Assembly: GCA_944378105.1 (NCBI GenBank)
Contig: CALWGC010000024.1
Coordinates: 1-64,000 of the forward strand
Direction: 5' to 3'
From: an uncultured Clostridia bacterium
GTDB lineage: Bacteria > Bacillota > Clostridia > Lachnospirales > Anaerotignaceae
DNA: 64,000 bases
Shown: positions 16,999-25,889 of the stretch, piece after piece
Layout of the letters: each line of letters begins with the position of its first letter
How positions within the stretch are numbered: the first letter of the stretch is position 1
Notes under the pieces: model-generated
Databases searched by the model: none
What the model was told of the DNA's origin: nothing
Seen by the model: the letters and a program-made list of their open reading frames with translations, nothing else
Program-made: the position numbers and the translations under genes

Positions 16999-18114
16999 AT
17001 GGCAAAAAAGAAAGTTGCTGTGCTCACCGGCGGCGGCGATGCCCCCGGCTTAAACGCGGTCATCTACACGCTGACCAAAACTTGTATTTTAAAATATGGC
17101 TATGAACTCATCGGCTATAAGTTTGGCTATCGCGGTCTTTATACCAACGATTTCATGCCTCTGACCCTGGAAAACACCACAGGTATTTTGCACAAAGGCG
17201 GTTCCATTTTATACAGCTCCAATAAGGACAATTTGTTTGATTACAAAGTAATGGAAAACGGCGTGCCTGTCCGCAAAGACGTGTCCCATGTGGCCGTGGA
17301 AAACTTGAAAAAAGAAGGCGTAGACGTCTTGGTGGTTTTGGGCGGCGATGGCACATTGACCAGCGCCCGCGACTTTAGCCGCCTTGGCATCAACGTCATT
17401 GGCGTGCCAAAAACCATCGATAACGACCTGATGGCAACCGACCGCACCTTCGGTTTTGACACCGCCGTCAACATCGTGACCGAAGCTTTGGGCCGGCTTC
17501 ATACCACCGCCGAAAGTCATCACCGTGTCATTGTGGTGGAAGTAATGGGCCGTAACGCCGGCTGGATTGCCCTCTATGGCGGCATTGCCGGTAGCGCCGA
17601 CATCATTTTACTGCCAGAAATTCCTTACACTGTGGACAATATTGTTCAGAAAATTCGGGAAAGAGATGCCAGAGGCAAAATGTTTACCATCATCGTCGTT
17701 TCCGAAGGCGCCAAAGAAGAAGGCGGCGAAGTGACCGTCAGCAAAGTGGTGGCCGACAGCCCCGACCCCATCCGTCTTGGCGGCATTGCCCATAAACTGA
17801 GCTATCAATTGGAAGAACGCATTGGCGAAGAACATGAAATTCGTCCCGTTGTGCTGGGCCACACCCAACGCGGCGGCGAAACCTCGCCTTACGACCGGAT
17901 TCTTTCCGCCCGCTATGGCTCCCATGCGGCCCGCATGATCCACGACGAAGCCTATGGCCAAATGGTATGTCTCAAAAAAGGCGAAATCAGCTCCGTACCG
18001 TTGGAAGAAGTGGTTGGCGCTCAAAAATTGGTTGACCCCAACTGCGAATTGGTGCAGGTGGCCAGAGACTTGGGCATTTCCTTTGGCGACCGCCATGTGC
18101 ATCGCTTCAAATAA
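16999..18114 (+). CDS. pfkA: 6-phosphofructokinase (mixed-type, group III)
   Basis: A 371-residue glycolytic kinase. The phosphate-donor motif is GGDGT, where the Gly is typical of ATP enzymes and Asp would mark PPi enzymes, but the partner motif is PKTIDNDL, with the Lys typical of PPi enzymes. Gly plus Lys is the pattern of group III enzymes that usually use ATP. MGRNAGWIAL, the substrate-binding motif, and GHTQRGG are intact. Start: GGAGG about ten bases before the ATG. Monocistronic, with a terminator 12 bases after the stop. Confidence 0.93.
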   Translation: MAKKKVAVLTGGGDAPGLNAVIYTLTKTCILKYGYELIGYKFGYRGLYTNDFMPLTLENTTGILHKGGSILYSSNKDNLFDYKVMENGVPVRKDVSHVAVENLKKEGVDVLVVLGGDGTLTSARDFSRLGINVIGVPKTIDNDLMATDRTFGFDTAVNIVTEALGRLHTTAESHHRVIVVEVMGRNAGWIALYGGIAGSADIILLPEIPYTVDNIVQKIRERDARGKMFTIIVVSEGAKEEGGEVTVSKVVADSPDPIRLGGIAHKLSYQLEERIGEEHEIRPVVLGHTQRGGETSPYDRILSARYGSHAARMIHDEAYGQMVCLKKGEISSVPLEEVVGAQKLVDPNCELVQVARDLGISFGDRHVHRFK

Positions 18115-18123
18115 AAAACAAAC

Positions 18124-18157
18124 GCAAAAAACACCAGGCAAAACCTGGTGTTTTTTT
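18124..18157 (+). terminator. Terminator of pfkA
   Basis: AAAACACCAGG and CCTGGTGTTTT pair around CAAAA and are followed by a T-run. Confidence 0.9.
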
Positions 18158-18289
18158 ATGGCAAGTGGCCTTAGAAAAAATCGCCATCCAAAAGCGGTTT
18201 CCTAAGAAGAAAACATTATTTTTGTTTTTTCTTCTTTTCTTCTGGGAAATTGCGATAGCAGTCTTTAGAAGAAAACAACCTCAGCAAAA

Positions 18290-18345
18290 ATAAAATGGCT
18301 GCAATCCTGTTTATACGAGGATTGCAGCCATTTTTGTTTTCTTAG
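18290..18345. terminator. Bidirectional terminator after rny
   Basis: AAAATGGCTGCAATCCT and AGGATTGCAGCCATTTT form a 17-bp perfect stem with a nine-base loop. It lies past the rny stop on the minus strand; T-rich on both sides. Confidence 0.85.
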
Positions 18346-18376
18346 AAAGCTGCGCCAAATGGGATGGCGTTTTCTA

Positions 18377-19930
18377 TTATTTGGCATATTCCATAGCTCT
18401 GGTTTCCCGCACCAAGCTGACTTTGATTTGGCCAGGATATTCCAGTTCGTCTTCGATTTTTTTGGCAATTTCCCGGGCCAACAAAGGCAAGCCTTCGTCG
18501 TTGATGTCCTCGGGAATAACCATCACCCGCAGTTCGCGGCCGGCCTGGATGGCAAAGGATTTTTCCACTCCCTTGAATCCATCGCCGATTTCTTCCAATT
18601 TTTCCAAACGTTTGATGTAAGATTCCAGCGTTTCCCGTCTGGCCCCAGGTCTTGCAGCAGAAATGGCGTCGGCAGCTTGTACCAACACGGCAATGATGCT
18701 TTCTGGTTCCACATCCCCATGATGGGCTTCCACGGCGTTAATAACAAGGGCAGATTCCCGATGTTTTTTCAACAGCGAAACGCCAATGCTCACATGAGAG
18801 CCTTCCACTTCGTGGTCAATGCTCTTACCAATGTCATGGAGCAAACCAGCCCGTTTGGCCATGGTCACATCCACACCCAATTCGGCCGCCATCAAGCCGG
18901 TCAAATGGGATACTTCGATGGAGTGGCGCAATACGTTTTGGCCATAGCTGGTACGGTATTTCAATTTTCCAAGCAGGCGAATCAGTTCTGGATGCAGGCC
19001 ATTGACGCCTGTTTCGAAGGTGGCCGCTTCGCCTTCTTCCCGAATGATGGTTTCCACTTCTTTCTTGGCTTTTTCCACCATTTCTTCAATGCGGGAAGGA
19101 TGTACCCGGCCATCGACAATGAGTTTTTCCAAGGCAATCCGGGCAATTTCTCTTCTGACCGGATCAAAACCAGACAAAATAACGGCTTCCGGCGTATCGT
19201 CGATGATGAGATCGATACCGGTTAAGGTTTCCAAGGCACGGATGTTGCGCCCTTCCCGGCCGATGATGCGGCCTTTCATTTCATCGTTTGGCAGCTGCAC
19301 CACCGAAACGGTGGTTTCTGTCACATGGTCCACAGCACAGCGCTGGATGGCATTGGCCACAATTTCCCGGCTGCGTTTTTCCGCATCCATTTTTGCCTTT
19401 GCTTCCACTTCTTTGACCAGCATGGCTGCTTCATGCTTCACATCGTTTTCCACAATGCTTAACAAGTGCTGTTTTGCTTCTTCTTTGGTGAAACCGGAAA
19501 TCCGTTCCAGTTCCTGTAAATGTTTTTCATACACTTTCTGCGCTTCTTCTTTTTGCGCTTCCAGTTCCGAAAGTTTGCGGTTGAGCTGTTCTTCCTTCTT
19601 TTCGTACTGATCGCTCTTTTTGTCCAAGCTTTCTTCCTTTTGAATCAAGCGTTTTTCGGTGCGTTGCAATTCGTTGCGTCTTTCCCGCACTTCTTTTTCC
19701 AGTTCGTTTTTTGCTTTTAAGTTTTCCTCTTTGGCTTCCAGCAAAAGCTCTTTCTTTTTCGCCTCTGCCGCCTTCTGGGCATCTTCAACTATTTTTTCCG
19801 CTCTTGTTTCGGCTACGCCAATTTTTGCCTCTGCAATCCGTTTTCTATAGTGAAAGCCTATCAATAAGCCAAGAATAAGTGTAATGAGTCCAACCAAAGC
19901 AGGTACTATGATGGGTCCTATGTCAAACAC
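18377..19930 (-). CDS. rny: Ribonuclease Y
   Basis: About 517 residues, membrane-anchored endoribonuclease that initiates mRNA decay. One N-terminal membrane helix ([18 protein letters not shown]) is followed by a long Glu/Lys-rich coiled coil to about residue 200, a KH domain with [15 protein letters not shown], and an HD domain with the HD pair in [20 protein letters not shown]. The start is uncertain. The likely GTG at 19930 is only two bases from AGGAGG, while the best-spaced codon is an ATA 12 bases further on; the longer frame to 20032 lacks family support. Size matches the Bacillus enzyme. Confidence 0.92.
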   Translation of the reverse strand: MFDIGPIIVPALVGLITLILGLLIGFHYRKRIAEAKIGVAETRAEKIVEDAQKAAEAKKKELLLEAKEENLKAKNELEKEVRERRNELQRTEKRLIQKEESLDKKSDQYEKKEEQLNRKLSELEAQKEEAQKVYEKHLQELERISGFTKEEAKQHLLSIVENDVKHEAAMLVKEVEAKAKMDAEKRSREIVANAIQRCAVDHVTETTVSVVQLPNDEMKGRIIGREGRNIRALETLTGIDLIIDDTPEAVILSGFDPVRREIARIALEKLIVDGRVHPSRIEEMVEKAKKEVETIIREEGEAATFETGVNGLHPELIRLLGKLKYRTSYGQNVLRHSIEVSHLTGLMAAELGVDVTMAKRAGLLHDIGKSIDHEVEGSHVSIGVSLLKKHRESALVINAVEAHHGDVEPESIIAVLVQAADAISAARPGARRETLESYIKRLEKLEEIGDGFKGVEKSFAIQAGRELRVMVIPEDINDEGLPLLAREIAKKIEDELEYPGQIKVSLVRETRAMEYAK

Positions 19931-20180
19931 CTCCTCCTGATTTATGCGCTTTTTGCCTTTGCAGCAAACCAAAAAAGCATTTTTGTCTCGGTACAGCCCA
20001 CCGAAACCAACTGCCATGGAACCAAGTTCCATCCCTTTGATACAAAGATAAAATGCGCCTTTTTAATTTTAAACCCTTTCTACAATGAAGTCAAGTTTCT
20101 TTTCTCTGCTTTGGCAAAAAAGAATATAAAATGCACAAAAAACTACAAAAAAAGCAACCAAAAAACAGTATCTTGCAAAA

Positions 20181-20212
20181 AAAGTGCCGGTTTTTTAATG
20201 AAAAAACCGGCC
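20181..20212 (-). terminator. Terminator containing the gpr stop codon
   Basis: GCCGGTTTTTT and AAAAAACCGGC pair around CATT; the gpr stop TAA lies within the 3' arm, so the last codons of the gene are part of the hairpin. A long T-rich tract follows on the minus strand. Confidence 0.75.
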
Positions 20213-21118
20213 TTGATCTTTCCGTTTAAAATTGGGATGGACGGCGGCATTGATGGCAGAGGCCAATGTGGCCGCCAGGCGGTCCACCACCGCATCCATT
20301 TCCTTTGGTGTCACAAAAAGCTGGGATGCATAAGGCACCAGCACTTCCTCCACCGTTTCTTCCCATCGGCTCTCCTCCGCCTGGGCCAGCGCCAATGTGT
20401 CATACACCAGTGTTGCTGCATCCACCACCGTCGGCACGCCAATGGCAAACACCGGCACCCCCAGCGTCTCTTTGCTTAAAGCCATCCGTTTATTGCCCAC
20501 GCCGGAACCTGGCGCAATGCCGGTATCGCTTAACTGTATGGTGGTATTGATCCTAGAAAACTTTCTGGCCGCCAGTGCATCCACCGCCAGCACCACATCG
20601 GGCTTGGCCTGCTGTACAATGCCCCGCACCATCTCCCCCGTTTCCAGTCCCGTAAGCCCCATCACCCCCGGAGACACAGCCGCCAAAGGGCGAAAGGTTT
20701 CAGCCAATTCCTTAGGCAAAGTCTGCTGTAAATGGCGGGTGACAAAGACCTGCTGCACCACCTTGGGCCCCAGGGCATCGGGGGTGACGTTCCAATTTCC
20801 AAGGCCCACCACCAGCACCGTTTCGTTTCCTTTTAATCCCATCAGCCGCTTGAGCGCGTCTTCCACCACCGCCCCCGCCTCTTCCAAGGCCTCTGGGTGA
20901 TTTTCTTTCAACGTCTCCCCTTCGATGGTCCAATAGCGCCCCATGGGCTTTCCCATCTGCTCGCTGGCCTTTGGCGTTTGGATTTCCACCTCGGTCAGAG
21001 TCACAAAGGTGCCCTTTTTTTCCACCGCCAAAACGCCTTCTTCCAATGTAATTTGCCGGCTTTGCAGCCATTCTTTGTTTTCCAGCGCCAAGTCTGTGCG
21101 CCCATACCATTTGTTCAA
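20195..21118 (-). CDS. gpr: Germination protease GPR
   Basis: A 307-residue aspartic protease (MEROPS A25) that degrades small acid-soluble spore proteins at the start of germination; its presence marks a spore former. Family blocks seen: GRTDLALE, in which the zymogen is processed, VVGLGNWNVTPDALGP, and DALAARKFSRINTTIQLSDTGIAPGSGVGN. The start is TTG at 21118, preceded by AAAGGAGG at nine bases; the frame reaches further up to 21154 without a better ribosome site. In Bacillus this gene is forespore-specific. It directly follows the AraC regulator gene on the same strand, which may be incidental. Confidence 0.95.
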   Translation of the reverse strand: MNKWYGRTDLALENKEWLQSRQITLEEGVLAVEKKGTFVTLTEVEIQTPKASEQMGKPMGRYWTIEGETLKENHPEALEEAGAVVEDALKRLMGLKGNETVLVVGLGNWNVTPDALGPKVVQQVFVTRHLQQTLPKELAETFRPLAAVSPGVMGLTGLETGEMVRGIVQQAKPDVVLAVDALAARKFSRINTTIQLSDTGIAPGSGVGNKRMALSKETLGVPVFAIGVPTVVDAATLVYDTLALAQAEESRWEETVEEVLVPYASQLFVTPKEMDAVVDRLAATLASAINAAVHPNFKRKDQGRFFH

Positions 21119-21165
21119 ACCAGACCGCCTCCTTTTGCCACTAGTCTGTGCCAAACAAGGGGCCT

Positions 21166-22422
21166 TTATACGGTTTCTTCCTTTTGATACATCCTGCGGT
21201 ATTCCGAAGGGGACAACTGCTCGCTTTTTTTAAAGACTTTGGAAAAATAAAACACATCTTGATACCCCACGGCCAAAGCAATCTGGGCCATGGCCTCGTC
21301 CGTCTGTTGCAGCAACTGTTTCGCCTGCTCCATCCGCACCATCGTCAAATATTTGGAAGGCGACATGCCCACCTCTGCCTGAAAACGGCTGCTGAAATAA
21401 GACCGGCTTACCCCCAGACGTTTGGCCATCTGCTCCACCTGTAACGGCTTTTGATATTCTTTTTCCATCCATTGCTTGGCCTGTTGCACCATGCGGCTAC
21501 TGTGCCGCTCCACCAATACTTCCCGCTCGGAGCGAAAGGGCGGCTGATAAAAGCAAAACCGGTCAATGACCACATCGCAGTTGGTTGCTTTGCTGTTTTT
21601 TTCTCCCGTGCAAAAGATTTTGATGATATGGGGCCCCGGCGTTAATTTTGTATTGACATAAAGCAGCTGATGGGGCAATCGCTCTGGCGAATAAGTATCC
21701 AGGGTCGTTTGATAGCGGCCGTCCACAATCACATCGGCCTTGCCACAGTCAAAATTCATCGTGCCATACCAACGAATCCCGGTGCCATAAAAATGAAACT
21801 CGGCATAGGCTTTGGGCTGGGCCGTATAGACTTCCTCAATGCGGTCATTGGAAGGCCACCATTTCCACTGTCCCGTGTACATAACGGCCTCTTCCGTTGG
21901 CAAAACAGAAATCCATTTCTGGGAGGGCACGGCCTCCAGCACCAAACTGGCCACCAAATATAAATTGGATAACAGCCGCAAATGGTCCACCGGCGTCATA
22001 TGTCCTGTGTCATGCAAAAGCAACGGAAACTGCTGGCTTAGGCGGGGGTTTGAAATTCCCGAGACCACCAACTGGCTGCTGTCGATGCCGGCCTGTGCTA
22101 AAAATGGGCCCACGCCGTCGCCATACAGGTCCACCCAAAACACCTCAGCCTTGCCGCCTCGCTCCACCACCAGTTGGGCTTCCTGCCCCGGCAGCAGGAA
22201 AAACACGTCGTTTTTATGTACCCACTCCCGTTTCTTTTCCGTCTTCCACATGCCGTTTCCCTCGGCCAAAAAAAACATCCTCGTCCTCGTTTTGGCTTCA
22301 TAGGGCTCCACCGCTTCTCCCACCACAACCATCCGTCCGCTTTGCGCAAGATAAAGACCGGAAAGCAAATCCATTTGGTCCATGCGGGGCCAAACTTGGT
22401 TGATGGTTTGTTGTTCGATCAT
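21166..22422 (-). CDS. AraC-family regulator with an internal jelly-roll domain
   Basis: A 418-residue regulator. The N-terminal 120 or so residues resemble the AraC cupin (FFLLPGQEAQLVVERGGKAEVFWVDLYG). The C-terminal 100 residues form two helix-turn-helix units (MAKRLGVSRSYFSSRF and AVGYQDVFYFSKVFKKSEQLSPSEYR). Between them, about 195-310, is an unusual insert with FHFYGTGIRWYG, ADVIVDG and GPHIIKIFCTG, which reads like a galactose-binding jelly-roll module of the sort found in glycosidases. ATG 22422 follows AGGAG. It is divergent from the PLP enzyme gene, which it may control. A sugar or polysaccharide ligand is only inferred. Confidence 0.88.
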   Translation of the reverse strand: MIEQQTINQVWPRMDQMDLLSGLYLAQSGRMVVVGEAVEPYEAKTRTRMFFLAEGNGMWKTEKKREWVHKNDVFFLLPGQEAQLVVERGGKAEVFWVDLYGDGVGPFLAQAGIDSSQLVVSGISNPRLSQQFPLLLHDTGHMTPVDHLRLLSNLYLVASLVLEAVPSQKWISVLPTEEAVMYTGQWKWWPSNDRIEEVYTAQPKAYAEFHFYGTGIRWYGTMNFDCGKADVIVDGRYQTTLDTYSPERLPHQLLYVNTKLTPGPHIIKIFCTGEKNSKATNCDVVIDRFCFYQPPFRSEREVLVERHSSRMVQQAKQWMEKEYQKPLQVEQMAKRLGVSRSYFSSRFQAEVGMSPSKYLTMVRMEQAKQLLQQTDEAMAQIALAVGYQDVFYFSKVFKKSEQLSPSEYRRMYQKEETV

Positions 22423-22674
22423 GTGCTTCGCTCTCCTTTCTGCGCTTTGTTTTATTGTACCCAAATCGCCTAAGGGGCACAAGCATCTTTTCCCCTTTTC
22501 TTCCCTTTTTTGCCTCTGGGTTTGTGACGCTTTTGGGGTGGGGTTTGGAAAATGGAAAAAAGAACAAAAATACAAAACAAACTTCCATGCTGCCGTCATT
22601 TTTCCATGTTCCATTTCCCCCAAATTTCGTACAATGGGAAAAACGCTCAGAAAAAATCCCAAGGAGGAATGCAT

Positions 22675-23859
22675 ATGTCTACCCCAAAACAACCAGGCCC
22701 ACTGACCACCTGTATCCATGCCGGAAACCGGAAAAACGACGTCTATGGCGCCATTGCCACCCCCATTTATTTGACCAGCAATTATCGTCTGCCCACCGAC
22801 GGCACCCCCGTGGACTGGAGTGGCATTGAAACCAACATCTATATGCGAAACGGAAACCCCAACCAGTTTGTGCTGCAAGATAAGCTTTGTGCCATCGAAG
22901 GCGCCGAAGACTGCGTCACTTTGGCCAGCGGCGTAGCCGCCCTTTCGGCCACCTTCGTCACCTTCTTAAAAACCGGCGACCATGTGGTCTGTTCCAAAGT
23001 TTGCTACAGCGCCACCAGCATTTTATTCCATGAATTACTGCCGGAAAAATATCAAATTTCCGTCACATTTGTAGACGCATCCAACACCGAAGAAGTGGCC
23101 CGGGCCATCACCCCCAACACCAAACTGGTCCACATCGAAACCCCAGGTAACCCCACCACAGAAATTGCCGATATCCCGGCCATCGCTGCCTTGGCACACA
23201 AAGTGGGGGCCTTGCTTTCGGTGGATAGCACCTTTGCCTCTCCGCTGTTATTAAAACCATTACAACTGGGCGCCGACTTAGTGATCCACAGCATGACCAA
23301 ATACATCAACGGCCATGGCGATGCCTTGGGCGGCTGTGTCATGGGCAAAAAAGAACTGATTCGAAAAATCAAAGAACAGGCCATGGTCAATTTCGGCGGC
23401 ATTTTAAACCCCATGACGGCCTACCTCATCGCCCGCGGCCTTGCCACACTGCCGCTGCGGATGAAGCAATATTGTGAAAACGCCATGGCCGTTGCCACCT
23501 ATCTTTCCGAAAGCCCTGCCGTGCGGTTTGTCTACTATCCGGGGCTCAAAAGCCACCCCCAGTACGAACGGGCCAAAACACTGATGCCAAATGGCTATTC
23601 CGGCATGCTCTCCTTTGACATCAAAGGCGACGAAGCAACCCACACCAAATTTTTGTCGGCATTACAGCTCATTTCCCATGCCGTTTCTTTGGGCGATTTG
23701 GAAAGCTTGATTGTCTATACCCAGTCCGACAGCCCCAAAATGCAGTACTATCCAGAAATTTTCCGCTCCGGCTTTTTCCGTTTTTCCATTGGTCTGGAAA
23801 ACGCGGAAGATATCATTGCCGATTTGGAACAGGCCTTTGTTTCCTGCGGTTTATTGTAA
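22675..23859 (+). CDS. Cys/Met-metabolism PLP enzyme (trans-sulfuration family)
   Basis: A 394-residue fold-type I PLP enzyme of the cystathionine gamma-synthase/methionine gamma-lyase superfamily. The Schiff-base Lys is in SMTKYINGHGDALGG, the cofactor Asp in VDSTFASPLL, and the phosphate-binding segment is YMRNGNPNQ. The segment that carries Tyr-Gly-Cys in methionine gamma-lyases reads CYSATS, so the Cys is replaced by Ala and exact activity is open. It could be a methionine or cystathionine gamma-lyase or an O-acetylhomoserine enzyme. The ATG 22675 is preceded by AGGAGG at seven bases; a second ATG two codons upstream is too close. Divergent from the AraC regulator. Confidence 0.85.
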   Translation: MSTPKQPGPLTTCIHAGNRKNDVYGAIATPIYLTSNYRLPTDGTPVDWSGIETNIYMRNGNPNQFVLQDKLCAIEGAEDCVTLASGVAALSATFVTFLKTGDHVVCSKVCYSATSILFHELLPEKYQISVTFVDASNTEEVARAITPNTKLVHIETPGNPTTEIADIPAIAALAHKVGALLSVDSTFASPLLLKPLQLGADLVIHSMTKYINGHGDALGGCVMGKKELIRKIKEQAMVNFGGILNPMTAYLIARGLATLPLRMKQYCENAMAVATYLSESPAVRFVYYPGLKSHPQYERAKTLMPNGYSGMLSFDIKGDEATHTKFLSALQLISHAVSLGDLESLIVYTQSDSPKMQYYPEIFRSGFFRFSIGLENAEDIIADLEQAFVSCGLL

Positions 23860-23872
23860 TCCTGTTTTTCCC

Positions 23873-23905
23873 TGCCGTCTCGTTTTGTACGAGGCGGCAT
23901 TTGTC
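23873..23905 (+). terminator. Probable terminator after the PLP-enzyme gene
   Basis: GCCGTCTCG and CGAGGCGGC pair with one mismatch around TTTTGTA, followed by a pyrimidine-rich tract. Confidence 0.6.
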
Positions 23906-23924
23906 CTTTTTTCCAAAAAAACAG

Positions 23925-23952
23925 CACCTTTTTGCGCTTGCTGCATATATTG
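23925..23952 (+). promoter_or_regulatory. Sigma-K-like promoter in front of sigK
   Basis: CAC, 16 bases, CATATATTG. The sigma-K consensus is AC, 16-17 bases, CATAnnnTA. It lies 31 bases before the sigK ATG. The same CAC-16-CATAnnnTG form occurs before the glycosyltransferase-collagen operon at 34846-34873. Confidence 0.45.
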
Positions 23953-23982
23953 ATGTTATGCTGAGCGTTTCGGAGGTGCTTT

Positions 23983-24660
23983 ATGTCCGTTTATGTAGAA
24001 GCTTATCCCGTTTTTGCCTGTACCGGTACCAATTCTTTTCCCAAACCCCTTTCCCCTAAAGAAGAGCAAGACTGTCTTGCGCGCATGCGCGATGGAGATG
24101 TGACGGCAAGAGACACTTTGGTGGAACACAATCTGCGCCTGGTGGCCCATATCGTCAAAAAATACGCCACCGGAAACGACACCGAGGACTTTATCTCCAT
24201 CGGCACCGTGGGGCTGATGAAAGCCGTCCTCTCCTTCCACCCCGACAAAAACACGCGCCTGGCCACCTACGCGGCCCGCTGCATTGAAAACGAAATTTTG
24301 ATGTACTTTCGTTCCAGCAAAAAATACCGCGGCGATGTCTCCTTACAAGAGCCCATCACCCGCGATAAAGACGGCAACGAAGTCACCATCCTCGATACCC
24401 TTTCTCAGCAGGAAGCACCCTTCAGCGACACCTTGGAAAAAAATTGCCAACTACAAGCCCTATCCTCCTTCCTCGATACCCTACCCCAACGAGAAAAACA
24501 AGTGCTCATCCTCCGCTATGGTCTGGACGGCGGCCAAGAGCGACCCCAGCGGGAGGTGGCCGACGCCTTGGGCATTTCCCGTTCCTATATCAGCCGCATC
24601 GAAAAAAAGGCCATCGAAACCTTGCGCGCGGCCCTGGCGGCCGAAGAGCTGCTGTTTTAA
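23983..24660 (+). CDS. sigK: RNA polymerase sporulation sigma factor SigK
   Basis: A 225-residue sigma-70 factor for late mother-cell transcription. Region 2 reads LVEHNLRLVAHIVKKY and ISIGTVGLMKAV, then RLATYAARCIENEILMYFR, which is strongly SigK-like; region 4 ends in ALGISRSYISRIEKKA. The gene is continuous, with no skin-type interruption. The stretch before FPKPLS is about 18 residues, shorter and less hydrophobic than the Bacillus pro-sequence, so proteolytic activation by SpoIVFB may be reduced or absent, as is known for Clostridioides difficile. GGAGGTG precedes the ATG. Confidence 0.93.
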   Translation: MSVYVEAYPVFACTGTNSFPKPLSPKEEQDCLARMRDGDVTARDTLVEHNLRLVAHIVKKYATGNDTEDFISIGTVGLMKAVLSFHPDKNTRLATYAARCIENEILMYFRSSKKYRGDVSLQEPITRDKDGNEVTILDTLSQQEAPFSDTLEKNCQLQALSSFLDTLPQREKQVLILRYGLDGGQERPQREVADALGISRSYISRIEKKAIETLRAALAAEELLF

Positions 24661-24675
24661 TCCTTTCTTTCAAAA

Positions 24676-24712
24676 AAGAAAGCCCTTCGTGTTTCCACGA
24701 AGAGCTTACATA
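24676..24712 (-). terminator. Terminator of the sugar isomerase gene
   Basis: CTTCGTG and CACGAAG pair around a GAAA-type loop; on the minus strand GGGCTTTCTTTTTT follows. It lies about 100 bases past the isomerase stop. Confidence 0.6.
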
Positions 24713-24813
24713 CCTTCTTCTTTCTCTCAAAAAGGCTTTTCTTCCCATTCCAATCTGTTTACTTTCTTCTTTTCCTCTTGCCTTTTGTTTTCCTTGGCAC
24801 TTGAAGCGTCGTC

Positions 24814-25593
24814 TCAGCCATTCATCCACTTTTGCATGATGGACAAGCCTTCCTTGCCGTATTCTTCAAAATACCGGGCATCGGCTTCAATGGTGATGGT
24901 GCCGTCATAGCCCACACGGGCAAAACTTTCTTTCAAGTCTTTCAAAAATGGCTCGTCCTCTGGCAGGATATATTGCCGGTCGTTATTGGGCCCTCTGTGG
25001 TTGATATGGAAATGACGCACCCAGGGCATATATGGGTCAAAATGGAGCAGATCTTCGCCCATCACATCCATATTATAAAAATCCAGCACCATCCACAAAT
25101 TGTCGTCGCCGATGGCTTCCACCATGGCTTTGCAATGTTCGGAATAATTGCAGTAGTCGCAATAATCCTTGTGGACTGCTTCAAACAACAACCCAACACC
25201 TCTGGCCTTCATTTCTTCATTGGTGATTTCCAAAAACCGTTTGGCATGAGCATCGGCTTTTTCCATGGGGTATCCTTCCGGCAGCATTCTGGCCTTGGGC
25301 GCCCCAATGCCCACATCTTTCATGCCAAGCCGGGCGGCAATATCGGCCATTTTTTTGGCATAGGCCCTGGTCACCTCTTCCGAGAAACCGTCGTTTGCCA
25401 CCACCACCGAGTCGTCACAATAGCTGTTCATCCCCAGTACCCTTAGCCCCGTCTTTTTCACTCTCTCTTCCAGTGCTGCCACTTCTTCTTCCGTCAGCTT
25501 GCAAAGCTCCACCCCAGGAAACTCCACATAGTCATATCCCATCTGGGCTGCCAATTCATAATACTTCGTTGGAATTGCCGTACCAATTTTCAC
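24814..25593 (-). CDS. Sugar phosphate isomerase/epimerase (xylose isomerase-like TIM barrel)
   Basis: A 259-residue TIM-barrel protein of the AP endonuclease 2 superfamily. Candidate metal ligands lie in FEAVHKDYC (Glu, His), MVLDFYNMDVMG (Asp), HFHINHRG (His) and TITIEADAR (Glu), the usual order for this group. Related proteins include hydroxypyruvate isomerase and inositol or tagatose epimerases; the substrate is unknown. It starts at GTG with AGGAGG nine bases upstream. It stands alone between sigK and ilvD, on the opposite strand from both. Confidence 0.85.
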   Translation of the reverse strand: MKIGTAIPTKYYELAAQMGYDYVEFPGVELCKLTEEEVAALEERVKKTGLRVLGMNSYCDDSVVVANDGFSEEVTRAYAKKMADIAARLGMKDVGIGAPKARMLPEGYPMEKADAHAKRFLEITNEEMKARGVGLLFEAVHKDYCDYCNYSEHCKAMVEAIGDDNLWMVLDFYNMDVMGEDLLHFDPYMPWVRHFHINHRGPNNDRQYILPEDEPFLKDLKESFARVGYDGTITIEADARYFEEYGKEGLSIMQKWMNG

Positions 25594-25793
25594 GTTTCAA
25601 CGCCTCCTTTTCTTTTTCAACATACCGCTACTTCCAGTATACGAAAAAGCCACCCAAACCGCAAGATGTTCTCGCAAAAGAACAAATGTATTATTTATAA
25701 ACATTTTCTTTGTTTTTTTGAAAAAGTCAAAATATACAGAAATTTTTGTGCAGTTTTTTTGCCATTCTGTTTTGTTTTTAAACATATATGCCC

Positions 25794-25823
25794 TTGTTTT
25801 TTCCCTTTGCTCTATGGTATATT
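25794..25823 (+). promoter_or_regulatory. SigA-type promoter of ilvD
   Basis: TTGTTT and TATATT are separated by 18 bases, 66 bases before the ilvD ATG. The 5' leader is too short for a T-box, and none is seen. The preceding 200 bases are AT-rich without a reading frame. Confidence 0.5.
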
Positions 25824-25889
25824 GATGGTAATGTATGAAAAGCAATCTATTAGTCAACGACGACTCTATATCAAAGGGGGAACCATCTT

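Noticed and set aside
25594-25889. T-box or other amino-acid leader before ilvD
   Set aside because: The leader after the promoter is under 70 bases, with no T-box sequence or terminator.
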